Origin: Pseudomonas viridiflava
GTDB taxonomy: Bacteria; Pseudomonadota; Gammaproteobacteria; Pseudomonadales; Pseudomonadaceae
DNA length: 64,000 nucleotides
Assembly (NCBI GenBank): GCA_900596015.1
Contig: UVIF01000023.1
Coordinates: 744,001-808,000, forward strand
Direction of reading: 5' to 3'
Under the pieces are notes generated by a model, which had not been told where the DNA came from, ran no database searches, and was given only the letters and a program-made list of their open reading frames with translations. Each line of letters starts with the position of its first letter. Within the stretch, counting starts at the first letter, position 1. This document shows, piece by piece, positions 15,197 to 23,579 of the stretch. Both the position numbers and the translations under genes were made by a program.

Positions 15197-16546
15197 ATGA
15201 ATAACAACAACGCTGTGGCCGAGCCTGTCCGGTCTGCCGTCGACCAAACGGAACAAACGCGCAAAGCCAAGAAAGCCACCAGAGCTGCAGTATTCGGCAC
15301 TTTCGTCGAGTACTACGATTTCAGCGTCTACGGTTATGTCGCTGCGACCCTGGCGCTGGTTTTCTTCCCGTCGGACAACGCGACTACAGGTCTGCTGAAT
15401 ACCTTCCTGGTGTTCGGCTCTGCATTTCTGGTCAGGCCCTTGGGCGCCATCGCCTTTGGCTGGCTGGGCGACAAGGTAGGAAGACGCTTCAGCTTGATCG
15501 CCAGTATCACGTTGATGGGCATTGCCGCCACGCTGATCGGCCTGCTACCTGGCTACGCGCAGATCGGTGTGTGGGCGCCGATACTGCTGGTCGTGCTGCG
15601 CATGCTCCAAGGGTTCTCGGCAGGCGGCGAAATCGGCGGCGCCGCGAGTTACATCCGTGAGTGGGCGCCCCCCAAACGCCGCGCCTTGTACATTTCCTTT
15701 CTGCCCTCCATCGCGCAATTCGGCAAAGGCCTTGCAGCGGCCATCGCGGGCCTCGCAGCGGCGAGCCTCACAGATCCCGAAATGCTTGCCTGGGGCTGGC
15801 GTATTCCTTTCCTCCTGGCGCTGCCGCTCGGAATCATTGGCCTTTACATGCGACTGAGCATCGAGGACAGCCCCGAGTTCGCGTCCAAGAAAAACCATAC
15901 CGAGGTCAAACAAGGCCAGCCCTTTGCGGAGTTGCTGCGTGACTACCGCAAGCCTTTGCTCAAAGTGATCATGATCGCGATGGTGCAGAACATCGGCACC
16001 TACATCGGCACCGTATTCATCGCAGCCTATTTCAGTTCGATCCTGGGCTATTCGAAAGGTCAGGCATCGACCATCGTGCTGGTCGCCGTGATTCTTGCCG
16101 CGTTCCTGATACCGCTGGCTGGACAACTGGGCTCCTATCGCGGCGGCAAGTCCATCCTGCGCTACGCGTACGTGGCCTATGCCGTGCTCTCGATACCCTC
16201 CTTCATGTTGATGCAGCAAGGCTCGGTGAACCTGGCCATGGCCGGTTTGGCGCTGGGCATGATTCCCTACGCGCTTTGCCAGGCCGGTACCTACTCGGTC
16301 ATGCCCGAATTCTTCCCGATGCACATCCGCCACACCGGGGTGGCGTTCGGGCACAGCGTAGGTGCGGTGATCGGCGGAGGCTCAGGCCCGTTTCTGGCGA
16401 CCTGGCTGATCGGCGCTACCGGCAATCAGTCGACACCCGCATTCATCCTGTGCGCATCAGGCCTTCTGGGGCTGATCGTTATCTCGACCGTTCGCAGAAA
16501 TCCGCCAGCGGCTACCGATGATGCCAACACCCACCAATTCTCCTGA
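15197..16546 (+). CDS. MHS-family major facilitator (organic acid:H+ symporter)
   Basis: A 449-residue, 12-helix inner-membrane transporter of the metabolite:H+ symporter family (relatives KgtP, ShiA, ProP). Family marks include AVFGTFVEYYDFSVYGYVA in the first helix, LGDKVGRRFSLI in the loop between helices 2 and 3, and GGEIGGAASYIREWAP. It probably imports the acid degraded by the next two enzymes. ATG 15197 was chosen over the GTG at 15191 because GAGG at 15188-15191 then has normal spacing. The N-terminus reads MNNNN owing to an A-rich motif that may bind Hfq/Crc. The next gene starts 8 bases after its stop, so it heads an operon. Confidence 0.9.
   Translation: MNNNNAVAEPVRSAVDQTEQTRKAKKATRAAVFGTFVEYYDFSVYGYVAATLALVFFPSDNATTGLLNTFLVFGSAFLVRPLGAIAFGWLGDKVGRRFSLIASITLMGIAATLIGLLPGYAQIGVWAPILLVVLRMLQGFSAGGEIGGAASYIREWAPPKRRALYISFLPSIAQFGKGLAAAIAGLAAASLTDPEMLAWGWRIPFLLALPLGIIGLYMRLSIEDSPEFASKKNHTEVKQGQPFAELLRDYRKPLLKVIMIAMVQNIGTYIGTVFIAAYFSSILGYSKGQASTIVLVAVILAAFLIPLAGQLGSYRGGKSILRYAYVAYAVLSIPSFMLMQQGSVNLAMAGLALGMIPYALCQAGTYSVMPEFFPMHIRHTGVAFGHSVGAVIGGGSGPFLATWLIGATGNQSTPAFILCASGLLGLIVISTVRRNPPAATDDANTHQFS
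15200..15211 (+). promoter_or_regulatory. A-rich Hfq/Crc-type motif at codons 2-5
   Basis: AATAACAACAAC follows the start codon directly and contains two overlapping AANAANAA matches, the catabolite activity motif bound by Hfq with Crc in Pseudomonas. Its location would let it block ribosome entry. The assignment is from motif and position only. Confidence 0.4.
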
Positions 16547-16553
16547 GGTAACG

Positions 16554-17531
16554 ATGATGCCTTTGATCTATGTAACGAGCCCGATTCATCCAGATGTATT
16601 GCAGGCTCTTTCTTCTGCAGGCGAGGTGCGACTCGGCTACGGCCCGAACGCAGTCTCGTACACCGACATTCAGCAACAGGTCGATGCCGTGTTCCTGCGT
16701 GGTGGCCATATATCCGCGCAAATGATCGCGGCATCACCGAGGCTGCGGATCGTGGCCAGACACGGAGCGGGTTACGACAATGTGGACCACAAGGCGGCTG
16801 CCGAACGGGGTGTGTGGGTCACCAACACGCCAGGGGCCAATCGCAGAAGTGTCGTGGAGCATGTGTTTGCCCTGCTGCTGGGGGTCAGCCGCAAGCTGCA
16901 ACTGGCCACCGATCAGACTCGTCACAGCGTCTGGGCAGCGGACCGTCTGTCCCTGACCGGCATAGAGCTTGAGGGGCGTACCCTGGGCCTGATCGGGTTC
17001 GGTGATATCGGCCAGCATGTAGCGCCGGTTGCCGAAGCGTTCGGCATGAATGTATTGGCGACCGATCCTGCCTATGACGCGAGCTTCGACGCCCGGCTGG
17101 TTGATCTCGACACCCTGCTGGCCAAGGCCGATGTGGTGAGCCTTCACGTGCCTCTACAGTCGAGTACCCGGAATCTGATCGGTCGACCCGAGATCGAAAA
17201 GATGAAGGCTGGCGCGATCCTCATCAATACCAGTCGCGGCGGGGTCATGGATGAAGCGGCCGTCGCCGGTGCCTTGCGCAGCGGCAAGCTGGGCGGTGCA
17301 GGGATCGACGTTCTGGCTGCGGAAAACGCCGACATGATCAATCCGTTCAGTTGCAACACGTTCCCCGTTTCCGACCTGCCCAACCTGCTCGTGACACCCC
17401 ACGTTGCAGGGCAAACCAACGAGTCACTGCTGCGTGTCGGCATGAGCGCGGTGGACGCCATTCGCACCGTGTTGGGCGGCAAGCCGCCCTTGCATCCGGT
17501 CAACGAGCCCGTCTTCCGGGCGTTCGACTGA
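16554..17531 (+). CDS. D-isomer-specific 2-hydroxyacid dehydrogenase
   Basis: A 325-residue NAD(P)-dependent enzyme interconverting a 2-oxoacid and its D-2-hydroxyacid. The Rossmann motif GFGDIG is at 148-153. The catalytic triad is present: Arg228 (NTSRGG), Glu257 (LAAENAD) and His283 (TPHVAGQ). It belongs to the phosphoglycerate dehydrogenase/hydroxypyruvate reductase group, and substrate is not evident. ATG 16554 is preceded by GAGGT at good spacing, making it preferable to the ATG at 16518 inside the transporter gene. The aldolase gene follows after 35 bp, so the pair probably act in one pathway. Confidence 0.9.
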   Translation: MMPLIYVTSPIHPDVLQALSSAGEVRLGYGPNAVSYTDIQQQVDAVFLRGGHISAQMIAASPRLRIVARHGAGYDNVDHKAAAERGVWVTNTPGANRRSVVEHVFALLLGVSRKLQLATDQTRHSVWAADRLSLTGIELEGRTLGLIGFGDIGQHVAPVAEAFGMNVLATDPAYDASFDARLVDLDTLLAKADVVSLHVPLQSSTRNLIGRPEIEKMKAGAILINTSRGGVMDEAAVAGALRSGKLGGAGIDVLAAENADMINPFSCNTFPVSDLPNLLVTPHVAGQTNESLLRVGMSAVDAIRTVLGGKPPLHPVNEPVFRAFD

Positions 17532-17566
17532 CAACGTCCGCTAAGCGCAACCCTGCCGAGGTCAAC

Positions 17567-18211
17567 ATGTTCATCAATGCATCCGCTGAAAACATCACCG
17601 TGAGCGAAGACTGGCCAAGGGCTTGTCTCGCGCAGATCGAAGAAATATCACACTACCCCGTCGCGCTGATCGGCGACGTGCTGCAACGCATGGGGATGAT
17701 GGCATCTGCCATCCACCACGTCGCGGGTGAGGCATCGTTTCACGGCACGGTTCTGCCGATTCAGACTTGGGAAGGCGATAACCTCGCCATCCACCGCGCG
17801 CTGGACGATGCCAAGCCAGGCGATGTACTGGTAATCAACGGCAACGGCGAAATCAATCGCGCGGTGTTCGGTGATCTGCTCGGGGAAATATGCCTGGCGC
17901 GCAAAGTGGCCGCCGTTGTCATCGATGGCGCGGTTCGAGACGTGGAAGAACTGAGCGTGATGGGGCTGCCCGTCTACGCACGGGGGGTGAATCCTGCCGG
18001 ACCTTCCAAGCACGGTCCAGGACAGGTCGGCACGCCGGTGGCCTGTGGCAACGTGGTGTGCAATCCAGGCGATGCCATCGTGGGAGACAGGGACGGCGTC
18101 ATCGTCATTGGCCGCCACTTGGTGGCGTCGCTTGCCGATAAACTCGAGGTTCAGGCCGGGATCGAGGCGAACCTCAGGGAAAATATCAGGGCGAGCATCG
18201 TCGAAGCATAG
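17567..18211 (+). CDS. RraA-like aldolase/oxaloacetate decarboxylase-family protein
   Basis: A 214-residue member of the RraA-like family. In Pseudomonas, characterised members cleave 4-hydroxy-4-methyl-2-oxoglutarate or 4-carboxy-4-hydroxy-2-oxoadipate to pyruvate plus a second keto acid, and decarboxylate oxaloacetate. The active-site pair Arg124-Asp125 (VIDGAVRDVEEL) and the loop NGNGEINRAVFGDLL that holds the substrate carboxylate are intact. This argues for a metal-dependent aldolase rather than the RNase E inhibitor RraA, as does its position in a catabolic operon. ATG 17567 has GAGG upstream; the ORF extends further upstream but overlaps the dehydrogenase. Confidence 0.88.
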   Translation: MFINASAENITVSEDWPRACLAQIEEISHYPVALIGDVLQRMGMMASAIHHVAGEASFHGTVLPIQTWEGDNLAIHRALDDAKPGDVLVINGNGEINRAVFGDLLGEICLARKVAAVVIDGAVRDVEELSVMGLPVYARGVNPAGPSKHGPGQVGTPVACGNVVCNPGDAIVGDRDGVIVIGRHLVASLADKLEVQAGIEANLRENIRASIVEA

Positions 18212-18229
18212 CCAACGAGACCGGCAAGA

Positions 18230-18254
18230 CCGCGCCGAGAGAACCCCGGCGCGG
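18230..18254. terminator. Hairpin between convergent aldolase and paoC genes
   Basis: CCGCGCCG (18230-18237) and CGGCGCGG (18247-18254) form a perfect 8-bp stem with a 9-nt loop in the 53-bp convergent gap. No T-run is present, so terminator activity is uncertain. Confidence 0.35.
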
Positions 18255-18264
18255 CAACGAGCGA

Positions 18265-20496
18265 TCAAACGCTGACGGTCGGTACCCCATCCATCAGTTT
18301 TTCCAGGCTGATCGGCAGGTCACGCACACGCTTGCCGGTGGCATGGTAGACCGCGTTGGCCACTGCAGCCGCCAACCCGGTCACACCGATTTCACCCACA
18401 CCACGCGCACCGTATTCGTTGAGGTTGTAGTCGGGGTAATCGAGCAGGATCACATCGATATCCGGCTGATCGGCGTGCACCGGCACCACATACTCCGCGT
18501 AGTTGTTGTTCACCGGCATACCATTGCGCTCGTCGTAGTCGGTCGACTCGAACAGCGCCATGCCGATGGCCATGACGATGGCGCCTTCGACCTGATTGCG
18601 TGCGGTCTTGGCATTGATGATCTTGCCCACATCAATGGCGCTGACCACGCGCGACACGCGCAGGCGGGAGATACCCGGATCCCAGCGCACCTCGACGAAA
18701 TGCGCACCGAACGAGCTGAATGCATGCTTCTTGGTATCGGCCATACCGGTATGGGCCTCGCCTTCGGCGCTGGCGATCTTCAGCTTCTTGAGTACTTCGG
18801 CGAACTCCAGGCTGGTCGAACCGTCCTGCAGGCGCCCGTTGCTGACCGTGATCGCTTCTGGCTTGGCATTGGCCAGACCGCCCTCTTCCGAGGCTGCGAA
18901 GCTCTTGAGCTGGGTAAGCGCGGCGCGCGTGGCCTCTGCCACGGCCGGCAAGGCACTGGCGGTCATCCACGAGCCGCCGGAAACAGGCGCGGGCGGGTAG
19001 GACGAGTTGCCCAGTTCCACGGTGATCCGCTCCAGCGGCAGACCAGTGATGTCACTGACGCACTGGGCAAGCACCGTGTAGGTGCCGGTACCAATGTCCT
19101 GCGCACCGCAGTACACCACGGCGCGACCGTCGGAGGTCAACGAGACCCGCGCTTCGCACGGCGTGCGGAAGGCATCCCAGTTGCACTGCGCCATGCCGTA
19201 GCCGACGATCTCATGGCCATCGCGCATGCTGCCGATACCCGGCGTGCGCTTGGCCCAGCCGAAACGCTCGGCACCTTGCGCCAGTGCTTCGCGCAGATGG
19301 TTGCCCGACCACGGCAATTTTTCCTGCTCGTTCTGCTCGGCCCAGTTCAACTGGCGAAACGCGAGCGGGTCCATCTTGCAGCGTTCGGCCAGCTCGTCGA
19401 TGGCCGACTCCAGCGCGAACAGGCCAGGGGCTGCCCCTGGAGCACGCATCGAGGTAGGTGCTCCGCGGTTGACCTGCACCGTGCCATGAGTCACTTCGAC
19501 ATTCGCACACGAGTACAAACTGGCACTCATGCCCCCGCAGTTCTCGACATACTGGTCGCCGATCCCGGTGGTGTTGAGTGATTCATGACGCAGGGAAACC
19601 AGCTTGCCCTTGCCATCGGCCGCCAGGCGCATGCGTTGGCGGGTCTCTGGACGATGCCCCACCGTGGTGAACATCTGCGCTCGCGGCAGCACCAGCTGCA
19701 CGGGTCGGCCGACGATCTTGGCGGCTGCGCAGGCAGCTACCGAGTGCGGCCAGATCCACAGCTTGCCGCCGAAGCCCGAACCAATGAACGGCGCGCGAAC
19801 TTCCACGCGCTCGGTGGGCAGACCGAAGATCTGCGCCAGGGTGTTGCGGTGAACCACGACCGACTGGGTGGATTCATACACCACCAGTCGGCCGTTGTCC
19901 CACAGCGCAACGGTGGCGTGCATTTCCATCGGGTTGTGGGTTTCCACAGGCGTCGTGTAAGTGGCGTCTACCGTCTGCGCCCCGCCATCGAAGGCGCTGG
20001 CTGGATCGCCGCGCTTGTGGCCCTGGCCGCCATCGGCGGCTGCGCGCCGCTTCAATCCCTGCTCCAGATTGGCTGCCGCCGCGCTTTCGCTGTAGCCGAC
20101 CTTGACCTTGTAGGCCGCTTCGCGCGCGTGCTCGAACGTGTCGGCCACCACCAGCGCCACGAACTGCCCGGCATAACGCACGACGTTATCCTCGAACGGC
20201 AGCCTTTTCTCGTCGGTCCGCGAGCCTGTCAGCACCCCTGCCAGGGAAAAAGGCACGGGCGAGGTATGGAACGCCTGGGGAAAGTTGCCGTGGTGCAGAA
20301 TTTCCAGCACGCCAGGCGAGCGGCGCGCCGCCTCGATGTCCAAAGATGTGATCGAGCCACTGGCCACCGTGCTGTAGACGCCATACGCGAAGACCATGCC
20401 CTTGGGCTGATGGTCGGCCGCATACTGCGCGCTGCCGGTGACTTTCAGGCGACCGTCGATGCGGCGTGGGGATGCCCCCATGATTGACTCGCTCAT
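18265..20496 (-). CDS. paoC: Aldehyde oxidoreductase, molybdenum-binding subunit PaoC
   Basis: The large 743-residue subunit of the periplasmic xanthine oxidase-family enzyme PaoABC, which oxidises mainly aromatic aldehydes to acids. It binds molybdopterin cytosine dinucleotide. Motifs: VTGSAQYAAD near the start, GSGFGGKLW for the cofactor, and YGARGVGEIG near the C-terminus holding the catalytic Glu. Length matches E. coli PaoC (732). ATG 20496 overlaps the stop of paoB by four bases; the 61 residues upstream in frame lie inside paoB. The complex is exported by the Tat signal on PaoA. The maturation chaperone gene paoD is not adjacent. Confidence 0.92.
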   Translation of the reverse strand: MSESIMGASPRRIDGRLKVTGSAQYAADHQPKGMVFAYGVYSTVASGSITSLDIEAARRSPGVLEILHHGNFPQAFHTSPVPFSLAGVLTGSRTDEKRLPFEDNVVRYAGQFVALVVADTFEHAREAAYKVKVGYSESAAAANLEQGLKRRAAADGGQGHKRGDPASAFDGGAQTVDATYTTPVETHNPMEMHATVALWDNGRLVVYESTQSVVVHRNTLAQIFGLPTERVEVRAPFIGSGFGGKLWIWPHSVAACAAAKIVGRPVQLVLPRAQMFTTVGHRPETRQRMRLAADGKGKLVSLRHESLNTTGIGDQYVENCGGMSASLYSCANVEVTHGTVQVNRGAPTSMRAPGAAPGLFALESAIDELAERCKMDPLAFRQLNWAEQNEQEKLPWSGNHLREALAQGAERFGWAKRTPGIGSMRDGHEIVGYGMAQCNWDAFRTPCEARVSLTSDGRAVVYCGAQDIGTGTYTVLAQCVSDITGLPLERITVELGNSSYPPAPVSGGSWMTASALPAVAEATRAALTQLKSFAASEEGGLANAKPEAITVSNGRLQDGSTSLEFAEVLKKLKIASAEGEAHTGMADTKKHAFSSFGAHFVEVRWDPGISRLRVSRVVSAIDVGKIINAKTARNQVEGAIVMAIGMALFESTDYDERNGMPVNNNYAEYVVPVHADQPDIDVILLDYPDYNLNEYGARGVGEIGVTGLAAAVANAVYHATGKRVRDLPISLEKLMDGVPTVSV

Positions 20497-21488
20497 GCCA
20501 TGGCTCCTGTGCTCAGGGTGGAGAGGTTGCGCACGATGGCCTGCTGCCCAAGTGGAATCTTGTAGGCGTTGTGTGCATATGGCTTGGCCCCTTGCAGCGC
20601 GATGGCTGCGGCCTTGGCAAAGTTTTCCGGGGTAGCGGCCGCACCGCGCAGTGCGCGCTCGGCTTCCAGCGCACGCCACGGCTTGGTGCCGACGCCGCCC
20701 AGCGCGATGCGGGCCTCGCGAATGACCTGCCCGTCCATGACCAGAATCACCGCGCTGGACGCCAGGGCGAACTGGTAGGACGCGCGATCACGCAGCTTCA
20801 GGTACGCGGATTTGCCGTTGGCCAATGGTGCATTCAGGGTGACGTGGGTGATCAGTTCGTCAGGCTGCAACGCATGCTCCTTCCACGGCGTGGCGCCCGG
20901 CAGCAAGTGGAAATCCTGGAAGTCGATCTCGCGTTTGCCGTTGGGGCCTTGCACTTGGACGGTCGCGCCAATGGCCGCCATGGCCACGCACATGTCCGAA
21001 GGATGGGTGGCAATGCACTGGTCGCTGGTGCCCAGTACCGCGTGCACGCTACGGTTGTGCCCGCCGATGGCAGCACAGCCCGAGCCCGGCACGCGCTTGT
21101 TGCAGGCGGAAACGCCGTCGCGAAAATAATTGCAGCGCACCCGCTGCATGACATTGCCGCCAGTGGTCGCCTTGTTGCGCAGCTGGGTGGTCGCCCCTGA
21201 CAGCAGCGCCTGGGACAGCACCGCGTAATCACTTTTGATACGCGGGTGGTTGGCCAGGCGCGTGTTACTGACCATGGCGCCGATACGGGTCCGGCCATCG
21301 CTCAAGGTCTCGACTTGATCCAGCGCCAGGGTATGCACGTCGATCACCCGATCAGGCTGCATGATATCGATCTTGACCAGGTCCAGCAGGGTCGTACCGC
21401 CGGCGAGAAACGCCGTGGCTTCATTGCGGGCATGGGTCGCGACGGCCTGTTCGGGGCTGGTTACGCGGGTGTATTCCAAGGCTCTCAT
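20493..21488 (-). CDS. paoB: Aldehyde oxidoreductase, FAD subunit PaoB
   Basis: A 331-residue FAD-binding subunit that carries electrons from the 2Fe-2S clusters of PaoA. The FAD motif AFLAGGTTLLDL is near residue 30 and TTGGNVMQRVRC is near 120. An insert with several cysteines (VRCNYFRDGVSACNKRVPG) corresponds to the extra 4Fe-4S cluster seen in E. coli PaoB and absent from most xanthine oxidases. The start overlaps the paoA stop by one base (TGATG), and the stop overlaps paoC, so the three genes are translationally coupled. Confidence 0.92.
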   Translation of the reverse strand: MRALEYTRVTSPEQAVATHARNEATAFLAGGTTLLDLVKIDIMQPDRVIDVHTLALDQVETLSDGRTRIGAMVSNTRLANHPRIKSDYAVLSQALLSGATTQLRNKATTGGNVMQRVRCNYFRDGVSACNKRVPGSGCAAIGGHNRSVHAVLGTSDQCIATHPSDMCVAMAAIGATVQVQGPNGKREIDFQDFHLLPGATPWKEHALQPDELITHVTLNAPLANGKSAYLKLRDRASYQFALASSAVILVMDGQVIREARIALGGVGTKPWRALEAERALRGAAATPENFAKAAAIALQGAKPYAHNAYKIPLGQQAIVRNLSTLSTGAMA

Positions 21489-22162
21489 CAGCTGGCTCCC
21501 TGTACTTTGCCACGGGCATCCTGCACGGCGGCAAGGATGTTCTTGTACGCGCCACATCGGCAGATGTTGCCGCTCATGGCCTCGCGCACGCTGGCATCGT
21601 CGGCGCCGATGTCCGGGTCCTTGATGATCGCCGCAGCGGTCATCATCTGGCCCGAAGTGCAATAACCGCACTGGAAAGCGTCGTGGGCCCAGAAGGCTTC
21701 CTGAATGGGGTGCAACTGACCATTGCGCTCCAGGCCTTCGATGGTGGTGATGTCATCGCCCTGGTGCATGGCCGCAAGCGAAAGACAGCTGTTCACCGGC
21801 TGACCATTGATGTGCAGCGTGCAGGCCCCGCACTGGCCGTGGTCGCAGCCCTTCTTGGTGCCGGTCAGCATCAGACGGTCGCGCAACACGTCCAGCAGCA
21901 CGGCGTTGCCGGGCACGTTGAGCGTGTGCGGCTGGCCATTGACCTTGAGCGTGATCCGCTGCTCGCCCTTGGCCAGCGGCTTGTCACTGTCGTCGATAGG
22001 CGCCAACTGGGCGGCCTGGGCCCACACCGGGGCGGTGGCAGCGGCCATGCCCGAGATGCCCATGGTGCGCAGGAAATTGCGCCGCGAGGGCGTGGTCAGC
22101 TCCTTGAACAGCTCACTGGAACCGTCTGGATCGGGGGAACACTTTTCGGTCGGATCGGTCAT
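21488..22162 (-). CDS. paoA: Aldehyde oxidoreductase, 2Fe-2S subunit PaoA (Tat-exported)
   Basis: A 224-residue iron-sulfur subunit. A Tat signal (SRRNFLRTMG at about 26-35, then a hydrophobic stretch ending WAQAAQ) exports the folded complex. Two [2Fe-2S] clusters are supported by GCDHGQCGACTLHINGQ with a later Cys (NSCLSL), and by QCGYCTSGQ with CRCGAY. It is the first gene of paoABC. The 368-bp gap upstream should hold the promoter, and the AraC regulator gene on the same strand is the likely controller. Confidence 0.93.
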   Translation of the reverse strand: MTDPTEKCSPDPDGSSELFKELTTPSRRNFLRTMGISGMAAATAPVWAQAAQLAPIDDSDKPLAKGEQRITLKVNGQPHTLNVPGNAVLLDVLRDRLMLTGTKKGCDHGQCGACTLHINGQPVNSCLSLAAMHQGDDITTIEGLERNGQLHPIQEAFWAHDAFQCGYCTSGQMMTAAAIIKDPDIGADDASVREAMSGNICRCGAYKNILAAVQDARGKVQGAS

Positions 22163-22530
22163 GTTGCGGTCCTCATCTATTTTTTATGTCTCGAATCACG
22201 GTATTGCGTCGCCTAGTGCAGACACCTGGATGACGCCATTGGTTGAGGTCGTACGTCAGGTGACAGGGCACTATGGTTTCAAAGCGTGTCGCGGATCACG
22301 TCATCAATGACTCGCACGATGCTCGACATGGCAGCGAGGGCAGCGTTTGCCGGTGTCTTGCAGAGCGGCTTCAAACCTGCGGGGGCGTCGATGCACTACG
22401 CGGAGGCGTCATCGCGTTCGCCGATCCGGCGAATCAGTATGCAGTCGGCTGCGGGACGCGACTTGCCCAATCGAGTGGCGTTCTTGCCTATTTCAGTGAA
22501 GGCTACAAGGTAGGCGATAAAGCGGCCAGG
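22163..22530. other. 368-bp gap between the AraC gene and paoA
   Basis: Both flanking genes run on the minus strand, so this gap should hold the paoABC promoter and the end of the AraC transcript. No clear -35/-10 pair, terminator or convincing reading frame was found. A plus-strand 75-codon frame (22286-22513) has no ribosome-binding site and no protein-like composition. Confidence 0.4.
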
Positions 22531-23448
22531 CTAGCCGTTTCCGCGCAGGGCCGCGATGTCGCGCTTGGGTGGCGCGCCGAACAGGCGACGGTATTCGCGA
22601 CTGAACTGCGACGGACTTTCATAGCCCACCTTGAAAGCGGCGCTGGATACGTCCTGATGTTCGCTGAGCATCAGTCGTTTCGCTTCATTGAGCCGCAGCC
22701 ACTTTTGATACTGCAGTGGGCTCATCCGGGTGAGTTGGCGGAAATGATGATGAAAGGTCGGGGTACTCATCTGCACCCTGGCTGCCAGTTCGTCGACGCG
22801 CAGCGCTGACGTGTAATTCAACTTCAGCCAATCAATCGCTCTGCCTATCCGATAACCCTGCCCGTCGACCGCTGTGATCTGTCGTAGCCGATCTGCCTGG
22901 TCGCCTTGAAGAAGCCGGTAGTGGATTTCGCGCTGGATCAGCGGCGCCAGGACAGGAATGGACTGTGGTTCATCGAACAACGCCAGCAGCCGTTCGAACG
23001 AGGCCAGCAATGGCCTCGTTATCGAACCGATACCGACACCCTGGACCGCGGCGCGATCACGGGAGGGCGGCAGATCACCCTGCGCTATCAGTTCGGCCAG
23101 CATGCGCATATCCAGCTTGAACGTCAGCCCCAGGCATGGCTGCTCGTGGCTGGCCACCAGCACTTCGGAGTTGGCAGGCAGGTTCAGCGACGTCATCAGA
23201 AACTTCGAGGTGCTGTAGCGATAACCTTCACCCCCCACCCACAGCTGTTTCTCGCCCTGTGCAACCAGAATGATGCTGGGCTCCACCATGCAGGTCATGG
23301 GCGGCGCCGGGCAGTCGCGTCGAAAAAAGCCAAGACCTGCGATGTCCGTTCGGTAATCACCCGGCGCCTTGGTGTGCGAAGCGATCATCCGCGTCAGCGC
23401 TTCGTGCGTCGATGAGCCTGGACCAATCGTGTCGAATTTGTTCGTCAT
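22531..23448 (-). CDS. AraC-family transcriptional regulator (YqhC-like)
   Basis: A 305-residue regulator with an N-terminal AraC_N-type sensing domain (about residues 20-190, including PSIILVAQGEKQLWVGGEGY) and a C-terminal pair of helix-turn-helix motifs (about 205-300). The second pair follows the AraC signature: SAAFKVGYESPSQFSREYRRLFG. The layout resembles E. coli YqhC, which activates an aldehyde reductase gene, and it adjoins the aldehyde oxidoreductase operon. Control of paoABC or of the divergent exporter is therefore plausible. ATG 23448 has AAGGTGA upstream and is preferred over the GTG two codons earlier. Confidence 0.87.
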   Translation of the reverse strand: MTNKFDTIGPGSSTHEALTRMIASHTKAPGDYRTDIAGLGFFRRDCPAPPMTCMVEPSIILVAQGEKQLWVGGEGYRYSTSKFLMTSLNLPANSEVLVASHEQPCLGLTFKLDMRMLAELIAQGDLPPSRDRAAVQGVGIGSITRPLLASFERLLALFDEPQSIPVLAPLIQREIHYRLLQGDQADRLRQITAVDGQGYRIGRAIDWLKLNYTSALRVDELAARVQMSTPTFHHHFRQLTRMSPLQYQKWLRLNEAKRLMLSEHQDVSSAAFKVGYESPSQFSREYRRLFGAPPKRDIAALRGNG

Positions 23449-23579
23449 ATTCACCTTGCTCCCGAGTCTCGAACTCTAACCCGCCTCTGCTCGTTCGTCC
23501 CGCCATCCAGTGCAGACTCATAGGATCAGGCAAGTAATCCAGCGCAATGCGCTACGCAATGACCCATCGGAGCACGACA

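Noticed and set aside
22286..22513. 75-codon plus-strand frame in the gap before paoA
   Set aside because: No ribosome-binding site, no protein-like pattern; judged non-coding.
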